Origin: Pseudomonadota bacterium
GTDB lineage: Bacteria > Desulfobacterota > Desulfobacteria > Desulfobacterales > Desulfobacteraceae
Length of the DNA stretch: 16,392 nt
Direction: 5' to 3'
Assembly (NCBI GenBank): GCA_018816605.1
Contig: JAHIVS010000590.1
Location: 1 to 16,392 of the forward strand
Position 1 is the stretch's first letter. Every line of letters begins with the position of its first letter. Made by a program: the position numbers and the translations under genes. Under the pieces are notes generated by a model. It worked only from the letters and a program-made list of their open reading frames with translations. It made no database searches and was not told the origin of the DNA. This document shows, in pieces, positions 1 to 6,128 of this stretch.

Positions 1-560
1 CAGTCTGTTTCAAAATCCCAGAATGATACAAAAAATAGAACATAATGTAGGGATAATGGCAGTGTGACCTTGTCCAGTTCCGCTTTAATCCGGATCTGAT
101 ATTTATCTCCCTTGACCAGGCTTTCCAATGGAATGACACGAAGATTGTCCACATCGGTCATCCAGGATTTGGCCTCTTCAAAGGATTTTGTGACGCTGGG
201 TTTTGCATCTTTCCAGGGCCGCAATACCGAGAATTCCTCTTTCAGGGAATTGTACTTGACCGTGGACTTTATCTGAACATCGGCGATATTCTTGTCAAAC
301 CAGGAATTGCTGGTTTTATAAAGGGAAACATAAAAAGAAAAAGTGGTGGGGATACCCTTTTGAACCGCCTGATTGATTTTGTCGGTAAACGCGTTTTTAA
401 CTTCAAAATAGGTCAGAAGGTCATCCCGTGTATTGGCAAGCTTGATATTGGCAAGAACGGCATTGCTGTCCGCCAGAAGGGCCATGGGAAGGAGCAGATG
501 GATCCAGATAATAAAAACAAGGGGTGCCAGATATCGTTTTGAAGGAAACACTTTTTTCAT
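1..560 (-). CDS. DUF4390 family exported protein (C-terminus cut by window edge)
   Basis: The reading frame stays open from the ATG at 558-560 through the left edge, giving at least 186 codons with no stop in the window. The N-terminus is a signal peptide or membrane anchor: MKK, then a hydrophobic stretch ending LLLPMALLADS, so the mature part is probably periplasmic. The last visible residues, including WDFETDW, resemble the C-terminal end of the DUF4390 family, so only a short tail is missing. It starts 11 bases after the lpxC stop, with a TAGGAT Shine-Dalgarno overlapping that stop, so the two genes are probably co-transcribed. The biochemical role of DUF4390 is unknown to me. From memory, such genes can lie next to NtrY-like sensor kinases in related bacteria, so a kinase may follow to the left; that is inference. 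The family call rests on recall of conserved C-terminal residues. Confidence 0.7.
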   Translation of the reverse strand, partial: MKKVFPSKRYLAPLVFIIWIHLLLPMALLADSNAVLANIKLANTRDDLLTYFEVKNAFTDKINQAVQKGIPTTFSFYVSLYKTSNSWFDKNIADVQIKSTVKYNSLKEEFSVLRPWKDAKPSVTKSFEEAKSWMTDVDNLRVIPLESLVKGDKYQIRIKAELDKVTLPLSLHYVLFFVSFWDFETD

Positions 561-571
561 GGTCAGGTATC

Positions 572-1444
572 CTATATAATTTTTGCAGGTCCGGTTTCCC
601 AGGAGTCTTTATTTTCAAGAAAGGTTTTAATGAACAAATGGTTCAGGGTGTGCCCGGATTTATGGGTAATAATATGCCCCTGAATGGGCATGCCCAGAAG
701 TGAAAAATCCCCCAGACAGTCCAGAAGTTTATGCCGGACAAATTCATCAGGATAGCGTAGCCCCTCTTCGTTCAAAATTCTATCCTTATCGATAACGATG
801 GCATTGTCAAGACTTCCTCCCTTTCCAAGGCTGAATTTTCTCAAAAGCTCAAGATCCTGGACAAAGCCAAAGGTCCTGGCATGACTGACCTCTTGTTCAA
901 AATTGTTTTTTGCCCGGTCATAGGTGATGGTTTGTCTTCCGATCAACGGATGGGGAAACTCAATGGAACAGGTTATTTTAAAACAGGGTTCCGGCAGAAC
1001 CATTACGGACTTGTCCTGGTCTTGTACCTGAATGGGTTTTTTCACAATGATAAAATGCTTGGGTGCTTCCTGGTAGACAAAACCTGCGGCTGTCAGGAGC
1101 CTTGTAAAATCCTTGGCACTTCCGTCCATGATGGGCATTTCATAATCATCTACTTCCACAAGGGCATTGTCGATGCCAAGGCCGGCAAAACTGGCCATGA
1201 GATGTTCAATGGTGGAAACAATGGCCCCATTGGTGCCCAGAACCGTTGCCAGGCTGGTGTCCACCACCAGTTTGAACAGAGCCTGGATGTCCTGGGTGCC
1301 CGGCAGGTCCACCCGCCGGAATTTGATGCCGTGATTCTCCCTGGCCGGTTTGATGGTGATATTGGTTCGTTTTCCCGAATGAACCCCTGTACCGGACAGG
1401 GCGACATTTTCTGCAAGGGTCTTTTGTCTGTAATATGTATCCAT
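572..1444 (-). CDS. lpxC: UDP-3-O-acyl-N-acetylglucosamine deacetylase LpxC
   Basis: A 290-residue zinc amidase that removes the acetyl group from UDP-3-O-acyl-GlcNAc, the committed step of lipid A synthesis, in the cytoplasm. The sequence shows the N-terminal NVALSGTGVHSG motif, the STIEHLMA motif with E80 and zinc ligand H81, T191 in the ARTFGF segment, the HKLLD motif giving zinc ligands H238 and D242, and the catalytic-type H265 in SGHTLNH. Length fits the family, which is near 300. The ATG at 1444 is the only usable start in frame, because a stop lies six codons upstream. The start lacks a normally spaced Shine-Dalgarno; see the hairpin entry. Its presence implies an outer membrane with LPS. 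It is divergent from the YifB-type gene and leads into the DUF4390 gene, probably as one transcript. Confidence 0.97.
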   Translation of the reverse strand: MDTYYRQKTLAENVALSGTGVHSGKRTNITIKPARENHGIKFRRVDLPGTQDIQALFKLVVDTSLATVLGTNGAIVSTIEHLMASFAGLGIDNALVEVDDYEMPIMDGSAKDFTRLLTAAGFVYQEAPKHFIIVKKPIQVQDQDKSVMVLPEPCFKITCSIEFPHPLIGRQTITYDRAKNNFEQEVSHARTFGFVQDLELLRKFSLGKGGSLDNAIVIDKDRILNEEGLRYPDEFVRHKLLDCLGDFSLLGMPIQGHIITHKSGHTLNHLFIKTFLENKDSWETGPAKII

Positions 1445-1473
1445 ATGATTTATTGTGTGTCACAATTTCCTTT
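1445..1473 (-). promoter_or_regulatory. lpxC ribosome binding site with intervening hairpin
   Basis: Read on the minus strand, AAAGGAAA (1466-1473) is followed directly by the palindrome TTGTG-ACA-CACAA (1453-1465), then eight bases, then the lpxC ATG. The Shine-Dalgarno-like element is 21 bases from the start, too far for normal initiation. A five-pair stem with a triloop would fold out 13 bases and leave about eight. The palindrome could instead be a DNA operator; the sequence alone does not decide. Confidence 0.4.
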
Positions 1474-1520
1474 AAAAATTTTGTGGTATATATATCTGTT
1501 TTTTATACACAAAGCAAAAC

Positions 1521-1552
1521 AAATGAGAAAATTCTTTGGTTAATTCTCATTT
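1521..1552. promoter_or_regulatory. AT-rich inverted repeat in the lpxC/yifB divergent region
   Basis: AAATGAGAA (1521-1529) and TTCTCATTT (1544-1552) form a perfect nine-base inverted repeat around a 14-base centre, followed on the plus strand by a T run to 1555. It lies midway in the 165-base divergent gap. It could be a regulator site for both genes or a weak hairpin in the yifB leader. The stem has few G:C pairs, so a terminator role is doubtful. The rest of this gap holds only weak promoter-like matches, such as TTGTGG and TATACA 17 bases apart on the plus strand. Confidence 0.35.
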
Positions 1553-1609
1553 TTTGATAGACAAAAGTAAACCAGCTAATTGTAACTTTGTGTTTTCAGG
1601 GGGGTGGGT

Positions 1610-3151
1610 GTGATTGCACGGGTGAATTCATGCGCAGTTTGCGGAATAGACGCAATGGTTGTGGAAGTGGAGGTGGATATTTCCTTTGGCCTCCCGGTTT
1701 TTAATATGGTGGGCCTGGCTGAAACAGCCGTCAGAGAAAGCAAGGAACGGGTGCGGGCCGCCATTCAGAATTCCGGATACACCTTCCCCATGGACCGGGT
1801 GGTGATCAACCTGGCGCCGGCCGATATGAAAAAAGAAGGCACCGGACTTGACCTGCCCGTGGCCCTGGGTATTCTGGCCGCATCCGGTCTGATCCCCAGA
1901 CAGACCCCCTTGCCCTGGCTGATCCTGGGGGAGCTCTCTCTGGATGGGCGGGTAAAGCCTGTAAAGGCGGTTTTGCCCTATGCCCTGGCTGCCAGGGAAA
2001 ATGGATTCAAGGGCGTTATCGTCCCCAAAGAAAATGCCGACGAAGCGGCCATGGTGACACAGATTGATGTTCTGCCGGTCAGCCACCTTTCCCAGGCGGT
2101 TGATTTTTTTTCAGGATTTTTACAGATTGCCCCCCACAGGGTAGACCCTGATATGTTTACCTGCCGGCCTGACGCGGCAACGGCAAAGGATTTTGCAGAG
2201 GTCAGGGGGCAGGCCCATGTCAAGAGAGCTCTGGAAATAGCGGCCGCAGGCAGCCACCATGTGCTGATGACAGGACCTCCCGGGTCCGGGAAAAGCATGC
2301 TGGCCCAGAGGCTTTCCACTATTTTACCCCTGCCGGCCTTTGGTGAGTCCCTGGAAATCGCCCGGATATATTCGGTGATGGGACTTGTGGGGAAAAACTT
2401 TCCCGTTTTGGGCGGCCGTCCCTTCAGAACGCCCCACCATACCATCTCCGATGCCGGGATGGCGGGAGGCGGACCCCGTCCGGTCCCCGGAGAAATCAGT
2501 CTGGCCCACCACGGTGTGCTTTTTCTGGATGAATTGCCGGAATTCAAGAGAAATGTGCTGGAAGTATTGCGCCAGCCCATGGAAGACGGGCAGGTTACCA
2601 TTGTAAGGGGCGGGATGAAGGCAACCTACCCCTGTCGGTTCATGCTGGTGGCGGCCATGAATCCCTGTCCCTGCGGAAACTTTGGGAATCCCCTCCAGGA
2701 ATGCTCCTGTGCCGGCCCCCAGATCCTGCGGTATCGGTCAAAGATATCCGGCCCGCTGTTGGACCGCATTGACATTCAAATCCAGGTGCCCCAGGTCTCC
2801 TATGATGAGATGGCAGGGAACAGCCCTTCTGAATCGTCTGCGGTTATTCGCGCCAGGGTTGATGGGGCAAGGGCGATTCAGAACCAGCGATTTAAAGGGT
2901 CGGGACTCATCTGCAATGCCAGAATGGGACCCAGTCTTCTGAAAAAGTTCTGCATTCTTGAAACAGATGCCCAGTCCGTTCTTCACCAGGCCATGGACAC
3001 CTTGGGATTCTCCGCCAGAACCTTTAACAGCATCCTAAAGGTTGCCAGAACCATTGCCGATCTTGCCTGTGAAAAAAAGATCGGCCGCCGGCATGTTCTT
3101 GAGGCAATCCAATATAAAAGTTGTGGTCGACTTGATGGGCCGATATTTTAA
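1610..3151 (+). CDS. comM: YifB/ComM-family Mg-chelatase-like AAA+ ATPase
   Basis: A protein of about 513 residues with the full YifB/ComM architecture: an N-terminal Lon/ChlI-like domain (about 1-170, with NLAPADMKKEG), an AAA+ domain with Walker A GPPGSGKS (about 222-229) and Walker B VLFLDE (about 303-308), a CPCG...CSC cysteine set (about 353-367), the LDRID motif (about 384-388), and a C-terminal helical domain (SARTFNSILKVARTIADL). In naturally competent bacteria ComM is a helicase promoting branch migration during transformation; here that role is inferred from family only. The GTG at 1610 is preferred over the GTG at 1604: it gives a family-like M-IARV start and lies five bases after an AGGGGGG ribosome binding site (1598-1604), whereas 1604 has none. 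It converges on the YkgJ-type gene two bases away, leaving no room for a terminator between them. Confidence 0.95.
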   Translation: MIARVNSCAVCGIDAMVVEVEVDISFGLPVFNMVGLAETAVRESKERVRAAIQNSGYTFPMDRVVINLAPADMKKEGTGLDLPVALGILAASGLIPRQTPLPWLILGELSLDGRVKPVKAVLPYALAARENGFKGVIVPKENADEAAMVTQIDVLPVSHLSQAVDFFSGFLQIAPHRVDPDMFTCRPDAATAKDFAEVRGQAHVKRALEIAAAGSHHVLMTGPPGSGKSMLAQRLSTILPLPAFGESLEIARIYSVMGLVGKNFPVLGGRPFRTPHHTISDAGMAGGGPRPVPGEISLAHHGVLFLDELPEFKRNVLEVLRQPMEDGQVTIVRGGMKATYPCRFMLVAAMNPCPCGNFGNPLQECSCAGPQILRYRSKISGPLLDRIDIQIQVPQVSYDEMAGNSPSESSAVIRARVDGARAIQNQRFKGSGLICNARMGPSLLKKFCILETDAQSVLHQAMDTLGFSARTFNSILKVARTIADLACEKKIGRRHVLEAIQYKSCGRLDGPIF

Positions 3152-3153
3152 TA

Positions 3154-3852
3154 TCAGGGAGCAGGCCGGGGAGAAAAAAAGTGGCGATTTACCGGGGGGG
3201 GGTATTTAAACCGGAGTTTTATGCCGGTACCGGCTTCCTTGACGGTAAAGCCCAGAGGGGCCAGCAGCCCAAAAATCGGTCTGCCAAAATAAAACATTTC
3301 CTGGGCAACCGAAAGGTTAAACTCACCCACGGCCTGGATGCGGTGGGCAATCTCTTTATTGCAGATCTGCTCAAGCTTTTTAACCCTCTTTTTGGAAGGG
3401 CGGGAGACGGCCGCCAGATCCGGCAGGGGAAACAGCAACTCATGGGCGATCAGAGCTTCTCTCATGGGATCATTTTCTTTTACCACCTCAAGCCTTGAAA
3501 TAAGGTCTTTGCCGGCAAGATTGAGGCTTTCTTGGGTATCCCAGCACTTCAGGGCACCGCAGGAAATGGGGCGATTGTCGTATCGGGTGCATCTCCGGCT
3601 GTTTTTATTGTAAAAGGTGCAGGACCATGATCCTTTTGTGCCCTTTATCTTTAGAAATTCGGCTTTTGCAGGTTTAATGGTATTTGTCGACGGACAATGG
3701 ACCAGCTCCCCCTTTCTGATGGTGATGAGGTCTTCAATGGATAGGCTTGCTTTTTCTAGTAACGCCAGATCCTGACGGTGAAGCGCAGGTCCGCCTTTTT
3801 CGCAGCAGGTGCCGCAGTGTGTACATTCTTTTGCGTGTGTCATTGGCCTCAT
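3154..3852 (-). CDS. YkgJ-family cysteine-cluster protein
   Basis: A 232-residue soluble protein whose N-terminus carries the C-x2-C-x2-CC cluster (C10, C13, C16, C17), followed by C53, C78, C88, C98 and C103. This pattern matches the YkgJ / CxxCxxCC family, thought to bind metal (zinc or Fe-S), with no firmly known reaction. The second half (about 110-220) is less conserved and lacks cysteines. The ATG at 3852 is used here; the ATG at 3843, preceded by GAGG, would remove three residues and is equally possible. A run of nine C residues on the coding strand (3194-3202) encodes three prolines just before the last 12 residues, a possible slippage site. The gene is monocistronic as far as seen, and convergent with the YifB-type gene. 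No signal peptide is visible. Confidence 0.85.
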   Translation of the reverse strand: MRPMTHAKECTHCGTCCEKGGPALHRQDLALLEKASLSIEDLITIRKGELVHCPSTNTIKPAKAEFLKIKGTKGSWSCTFYNKNSRRCTRYDNRPISCGALKCWDTQESLNLAGKDLISRLEVVKENDPMREALIAHELLFPLPDLAAVSRPSKKRVKKLEQICNKEIAHRIQAVGEFNLSVAQEMFYFGRPIFGLLAPLGFTVKEAGTGIKLRFKYPPPVNRHFFSPRPAP

Positions 3853-3936
3853 ATCCCGGCAAATAAAATTTTTAAATTAGCAGGCATTCCCTGCAAGGTG
3901 TTTAAAAACAGTTCTTATACCCTTATTTTCTTTGTC

Positions 3937-3964
3937 TGTATAGCGGATATCTCCTTGAAGACAA
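3937..3964 (-). promoter_or_regulatory. possible promoter for the YkgJ-type gene
   Basis: On the minus strand, TTGTCT (3959-3964) and TATACA (3937-3942) are separated by 16 bases, each matching four of six sigma70 consensus positions. Transcription from here would leave a leader of about 75 bases. The match is moderate in AT-rich DNA, so chance is a real alternative. Confidence 0.3.
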
Positions 3965-3982
3965 AAGAACGCTTATCAGTGG

Positions 3983-4010
3983 TTTACAATCTGTTACAAG
4001 GGCTTATAAT
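3983..4010 (+). promoter_or_regulatory. sigma70-type promoter upstream of hslO
   Basis: TTTACA (3983-3988, five of six) and TATAAT (4005-4010, six of six) lie 16 bases apart. This is the best promoter match I found. The predicted start near 4017 gives a leader of about 79 bases carrying the five-codon ORF described separately. The remainder of the 243-base gap between the YkgJ-type gene and hslO shows no other gene. Confidence 0.6.
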
Positions 4011-4075
4011 ATAAAGCATGCTATTGTTTAAGCACCTGCCTCTGGCCGGATAATAATCACCCTTAGGAATAAAAA

Positions 4076-4093
4076 ATGCTGAGACGACCATAA
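4076..4093 (+). CDS. five-codon leader ORF before hslO (MLRRP)
   Basis: ATG CTG AGA CGA CCA TAA is preceded at a seven-base spacing by AGGA (4065-4068), a good Shine-Dalgarno. Its stop ends two bases before the hslO ATG at 4096. hslO itself has no properly spaced Shine-Dalgarno, so ribosomes ending here could restart on hslO. Two of the codons are arginine codons, AGA and CGA, both rare in many bacteria. Translation is inferred from signals only. Confidence 0.4.
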   Translation: MLRRP

Positions 4094-4095
4094 TT

Positions 4096-5013
4096 ATGAT
4101 AAAAAAAGATATTTTTGAAAAGGATGTAAAAGCGCAATTCAGGGCCGCTGCCAAAGACCGGATGTATCGGTTTATCATGGCCGGCGGCATGATTAAGGGG
4201 GCGGTGGTCCACACCACCCGGATGGTCAATGAAATGCGGGCCAACCACAACCTTGGACCCCTGGAAACACTGGTCCTGGGCCAGGCCTATATTGCCGCGA
4301 CCCTCATGTGTGCAAGCCTTAAGGGCAAGGACAGGATCAGCATGAATATCCGGTGCTCAGGACCTGTCCAGGGACTGGATGTGGAAGCCAATACCTTTGG
4401 GGAGGTCAAAGGATCTTTGAAAGTCAATGAGATCCTGATAGAAGACCCCAGGCAGATCAAAGATCTGTCCAGACTGTTTGGTGCCGGGTTTTTAACCATA
4501 ACCAAATACCTTGAGGATGCAAAAAATCCCTATTCCGGTCAGATCACCCTGGAACACGGCAGCATTGCAGAGGACCTGGCCGCTTATTTCCTGAGGTCCG
4601 AGCAGATTCCCACGGGATTCAAGCTGAGCCTGTTTTTTGATGACAAAGAGGAGGTGGCCGGTGCCGGGGGTATTTTTCTCCAGGCCATGCCCGGTGTTTT
4701 GCCGGAACAGGTTATTGAGGCGGAAAACAGGATACAGCAGATTCATTCCCTGGGGGAAGCCTTTGCCAGGGGGGAGGCTCCTGAACCGCTCATTGAAAAA
4801 GAGTTCTCCAGCCTGTCGCCCCGGTTTCTGGACAATTCCCGGGTGGAATTTTTCTGCCGGTGCACCCGCAAGAGAATGGAAGACTATCTTAGAAACCTGT
4901 CAGCCCATGATATGGATGAGATAAGGACAAGAGGGCCTTTCCCCGTTGAGGCCAGGTGCCATCATTGCAATACACGGTACCTGTTTTCCAAAGATGATAT
5001 GATGTCCTTTTAA
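4096..5013 (+). CDS. hslO: Hsp33 redox-regulated chaperone HslO
   Basis: A 305-residue cytoplasmic holdase chaperone activated by oxidation. The conserved N-terminal part includes AAAKDRMYRFIMAGG and TRMVNEMRANHNLGPLETLVLG (about 18-61). The C-terminal zinc redox switch is intact: C254-x-C256 and C288-x2-C291, which bind zinc when reduced and form disulfides under oxidative stress. Length is close to the usual 290-300. The ATG at 4096 is the only standard start that keeps the conserved N-terminus. A promoter lies about 86 bases upstream and the start is placed two bases after a leader ORF stop. It is followed after two bases by a phosphoesterase gene, implying one operon. In an anaerobe its likely role is survival of oxygen exposure; that is inference. 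Confidence 0.95.
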   Translation: MIKKDIFEKDVKAQFRAAAKDRMYRFIMAGGMIKGAVVHTTRMVNEMRANHNLGPLETLVLGQAYIAATLMCASLKGKDRISMNIRCSGPVQGLDVEANTFGEVKGSLKVNEILIEDPRQIKDLSRLFGAGFLTITKYLEDAKNPYSGQITLEHGSIAEDLAAYFLRSEQIPTGFKLSLFFDDKEEVAGAGGIFLQAMPGVLPEQVIEAENRIQQIHSLGEAFARGEAPEPLIEKEFSSLSPRFLDNSRVEFFCRCTRKRMEDYLRNLSAHDMDEIRTRGPFPVEARCHHCNTRYLFSKDDMMSF

Positions 5014-5015
5014 CC

Positions 5016-5759
5016 ATGCGAATCGCCGTTATTTCCGACATACACAGCAATATGGAAGCGTTTTCGGCTGTGCTGGCGGATATTGCAATTGCAGGTGCTG
5101 ACCGGGTGGTATGCCTGGGGGATAGCATCGGATATGGCCCGGAGCCTGAACAGGTGATTTTGGCTTTAAAGGGGCATCAGATTCCCTCGGTCATGGGAAA
5201 CCATGAACGGGCCCTGGTGGATGAGAATTTTTTAAAATCCTTTAATCCCCAGGCCAAAAAAGCCCTTATGATCAACCGGCAATTGATGTCACAGGCTTCC
5301 ATTGACCATTTGTCTGCCCTTCCCCCCTTTCGGGTCCACCAGGGCGCACGGTTTGTACACGGGGCCCCCCCGGATCTTGTGGACCGGTATATTTTCAAGG
5401 AAAATACAACCCGTCTTTCCCACACCATGGAAGCCCTGAAAGAGAAGATTTGTTTTGTGGGCCACACCCATGAACTCATGGTTTACGAGATGGCCCCCGG
5501 GGGGGTGAAAAAGAAAAACTTTACAAAATCAAGAGTTTTCCTTGCAAAAGAATATAAATATATTATAAATACCGGTAGTGTTGGACAGCCACGTGACGGC
5601 TACAATGAAGCTAAATATATTGTATGGGATTCGGCGGAGAACACCATTGAGCCACGGTTTGTCTCCTATGATATACCCAAAGTGATAGAAAAAATGAAAA
5701 AGGCCGGCATCCCCATTCAGTATGCGCTCCTTCTTCAAAAGGCCGCCAACAGATGCTAA
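5016..5759 (+). CDS. calcineurin-like metallophosphoesterase (YfcE/MPP type)
   Basis: A 247-residue soluble phosphoesterase with all metal-site motifs in order: D8-x-H10 (SDIHSN), GD at 35-36, GNHE at 61-64, H115 in FVHGAP, and GHTH at 149-152. A late NTGSVGQPRDG segment (185-195) is typical of small bacterial members of this superfamily. Members act on phosphodiesters or phosphomonoesters with divalent metals; the substrate here is unknown. A lysine-rich insertion (about 160-182, containing KKKN) follows the GHTH motif. The start is two bases after the hslO stop and has no Shine-Dalgarno of its own, so translation is probably coupled to hslO. The pairing with hslO suggests a stress-related or housekeeping role, but this is weak evidence. 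Confidence 0.9.
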   Translation: MRIAVISDIHSNMEAFSAVLADIAIAGADRVVCLGDSIGYGPEPEQVILALKGHQIPSVMGNHERALVDENFLKSFNPQAKKALMINRQLMSQASIDHLSALPPFRVHQGARFVHGAPPDLVDRYIFKENTTRLSHTMEALKEKICFVGHTHELMVYEMAPGGVKKKNFTKSRVFLAKEYKYIINTGSVGQPRDGYNEAKYIVWDSAENTIEPRFVSYDIPKVIEKMKKAGIPIQYALLLQKAANRC

Positions 5760-5788
5760 CTCTATAAATAAAAGAAAGGCCAAAGATC

Positions 5789-6091
5789 ATGTGTAATAAT
5801 TGTAATGAACATTCTCACCACCATCACCACCCTGAGATTGTTCAGCTTATGCCCGTTCAAAACAACCTGTATGCGGTTTACAAAACAAAAACGCCCCTCG
5901 AATTTGCAGTTGAAACTGGGAAAAACGATATCAGTCTTGTCTCTGTTTTGTTCATGGGACTGATCCGCCATGGCGAGAAAACCATGGTGGAAGGATTTTT
6001 TGCCGGCGGCTCCATTAACTCCTGCGAAGATGTGGAAGGATTCAAGGGATATGCTTCCTCCCTTGAGGATGCGGAAAAATTGTATGCCTAG
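5789..6091 (+). CDS. small protein with Cys/His-rich N-terminus, function unknown
   Basis: A 100-residue protein I do not recognise. The N-terminus, MCNNCNEHSHHHHHPE, combines a C2-x2-C5 pair with six histidines (H8, H10-H14), a typical metal-chelating tail. The remainder looks like a compact alpha/beta domain: hydrophobic strands around YAVYKT and DISLVSVLFMG, a glycine-rich GFFAGGSINSC segment with C78 or close by, and an acidic C-terminal helix (SSLEDAEKLYA). There is no signal peptide or membrane segment, so it should be cytoplasmic. A purine-rich AAAGAAAGG site precedes the ATG. It lies 29 bases after the phosphoesterase and 37 bases before iorA, so it may be part of the same transcript. 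A metal-storage or metallochaperone role is possible, but only the tail supports it. Confidence 0.8.
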   Translation: MCNNCNEHSHHHHHPEIVQLMPVQNNLYAVYKTKTPLEFAVETGKNDISLVSVLFMGLIRHGEKTMVEGFFAGGSINSCEDVEGFKGYASSLEDAEKLYA

Positions 6092-6128
6092 TGGTCTTGT
6101 GTAAAACGTCTCAAATCAAGGAGAACAA

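Noticed and set aside
1206..1463. 85-codon GTG-initiated frame overlapping lpxC, with the AAAGGAAA site close before it
   Set aside because: The site spacing fits, but the protein is Gly/His/Pro-rich low-quality sequence lying entirely over well-conserved lpxC codons; it looks like an out-of-frame shadow.
1453..1465. TTGTGTGTCACAA as a CRP/FNR-family binding site
   Set aside because: Too short and with the wrong centre for a CRP or FNR consensus, and within the lpxC leader; kept only as a hairpin candidate.
881..1543. 220-codon plus-strand frame antisense to lpxC
   Set aside because: Covers the conserved lpxC coding strand and has no family resemblance or good ribosome binding site.
1978..2601. 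207-codon minus-strand frame opposite the YifB/ComM gene
   Set aside because: Entirely within the conserved AAA+ gene; reads as a mirror of its motifs.
3880..3894. GCAGG/CCTGC inverted repeat upstream of the YkgJ-type gene
   Set aside because: A five-base stem with five-base loop is expected often by chance in this much sequence.
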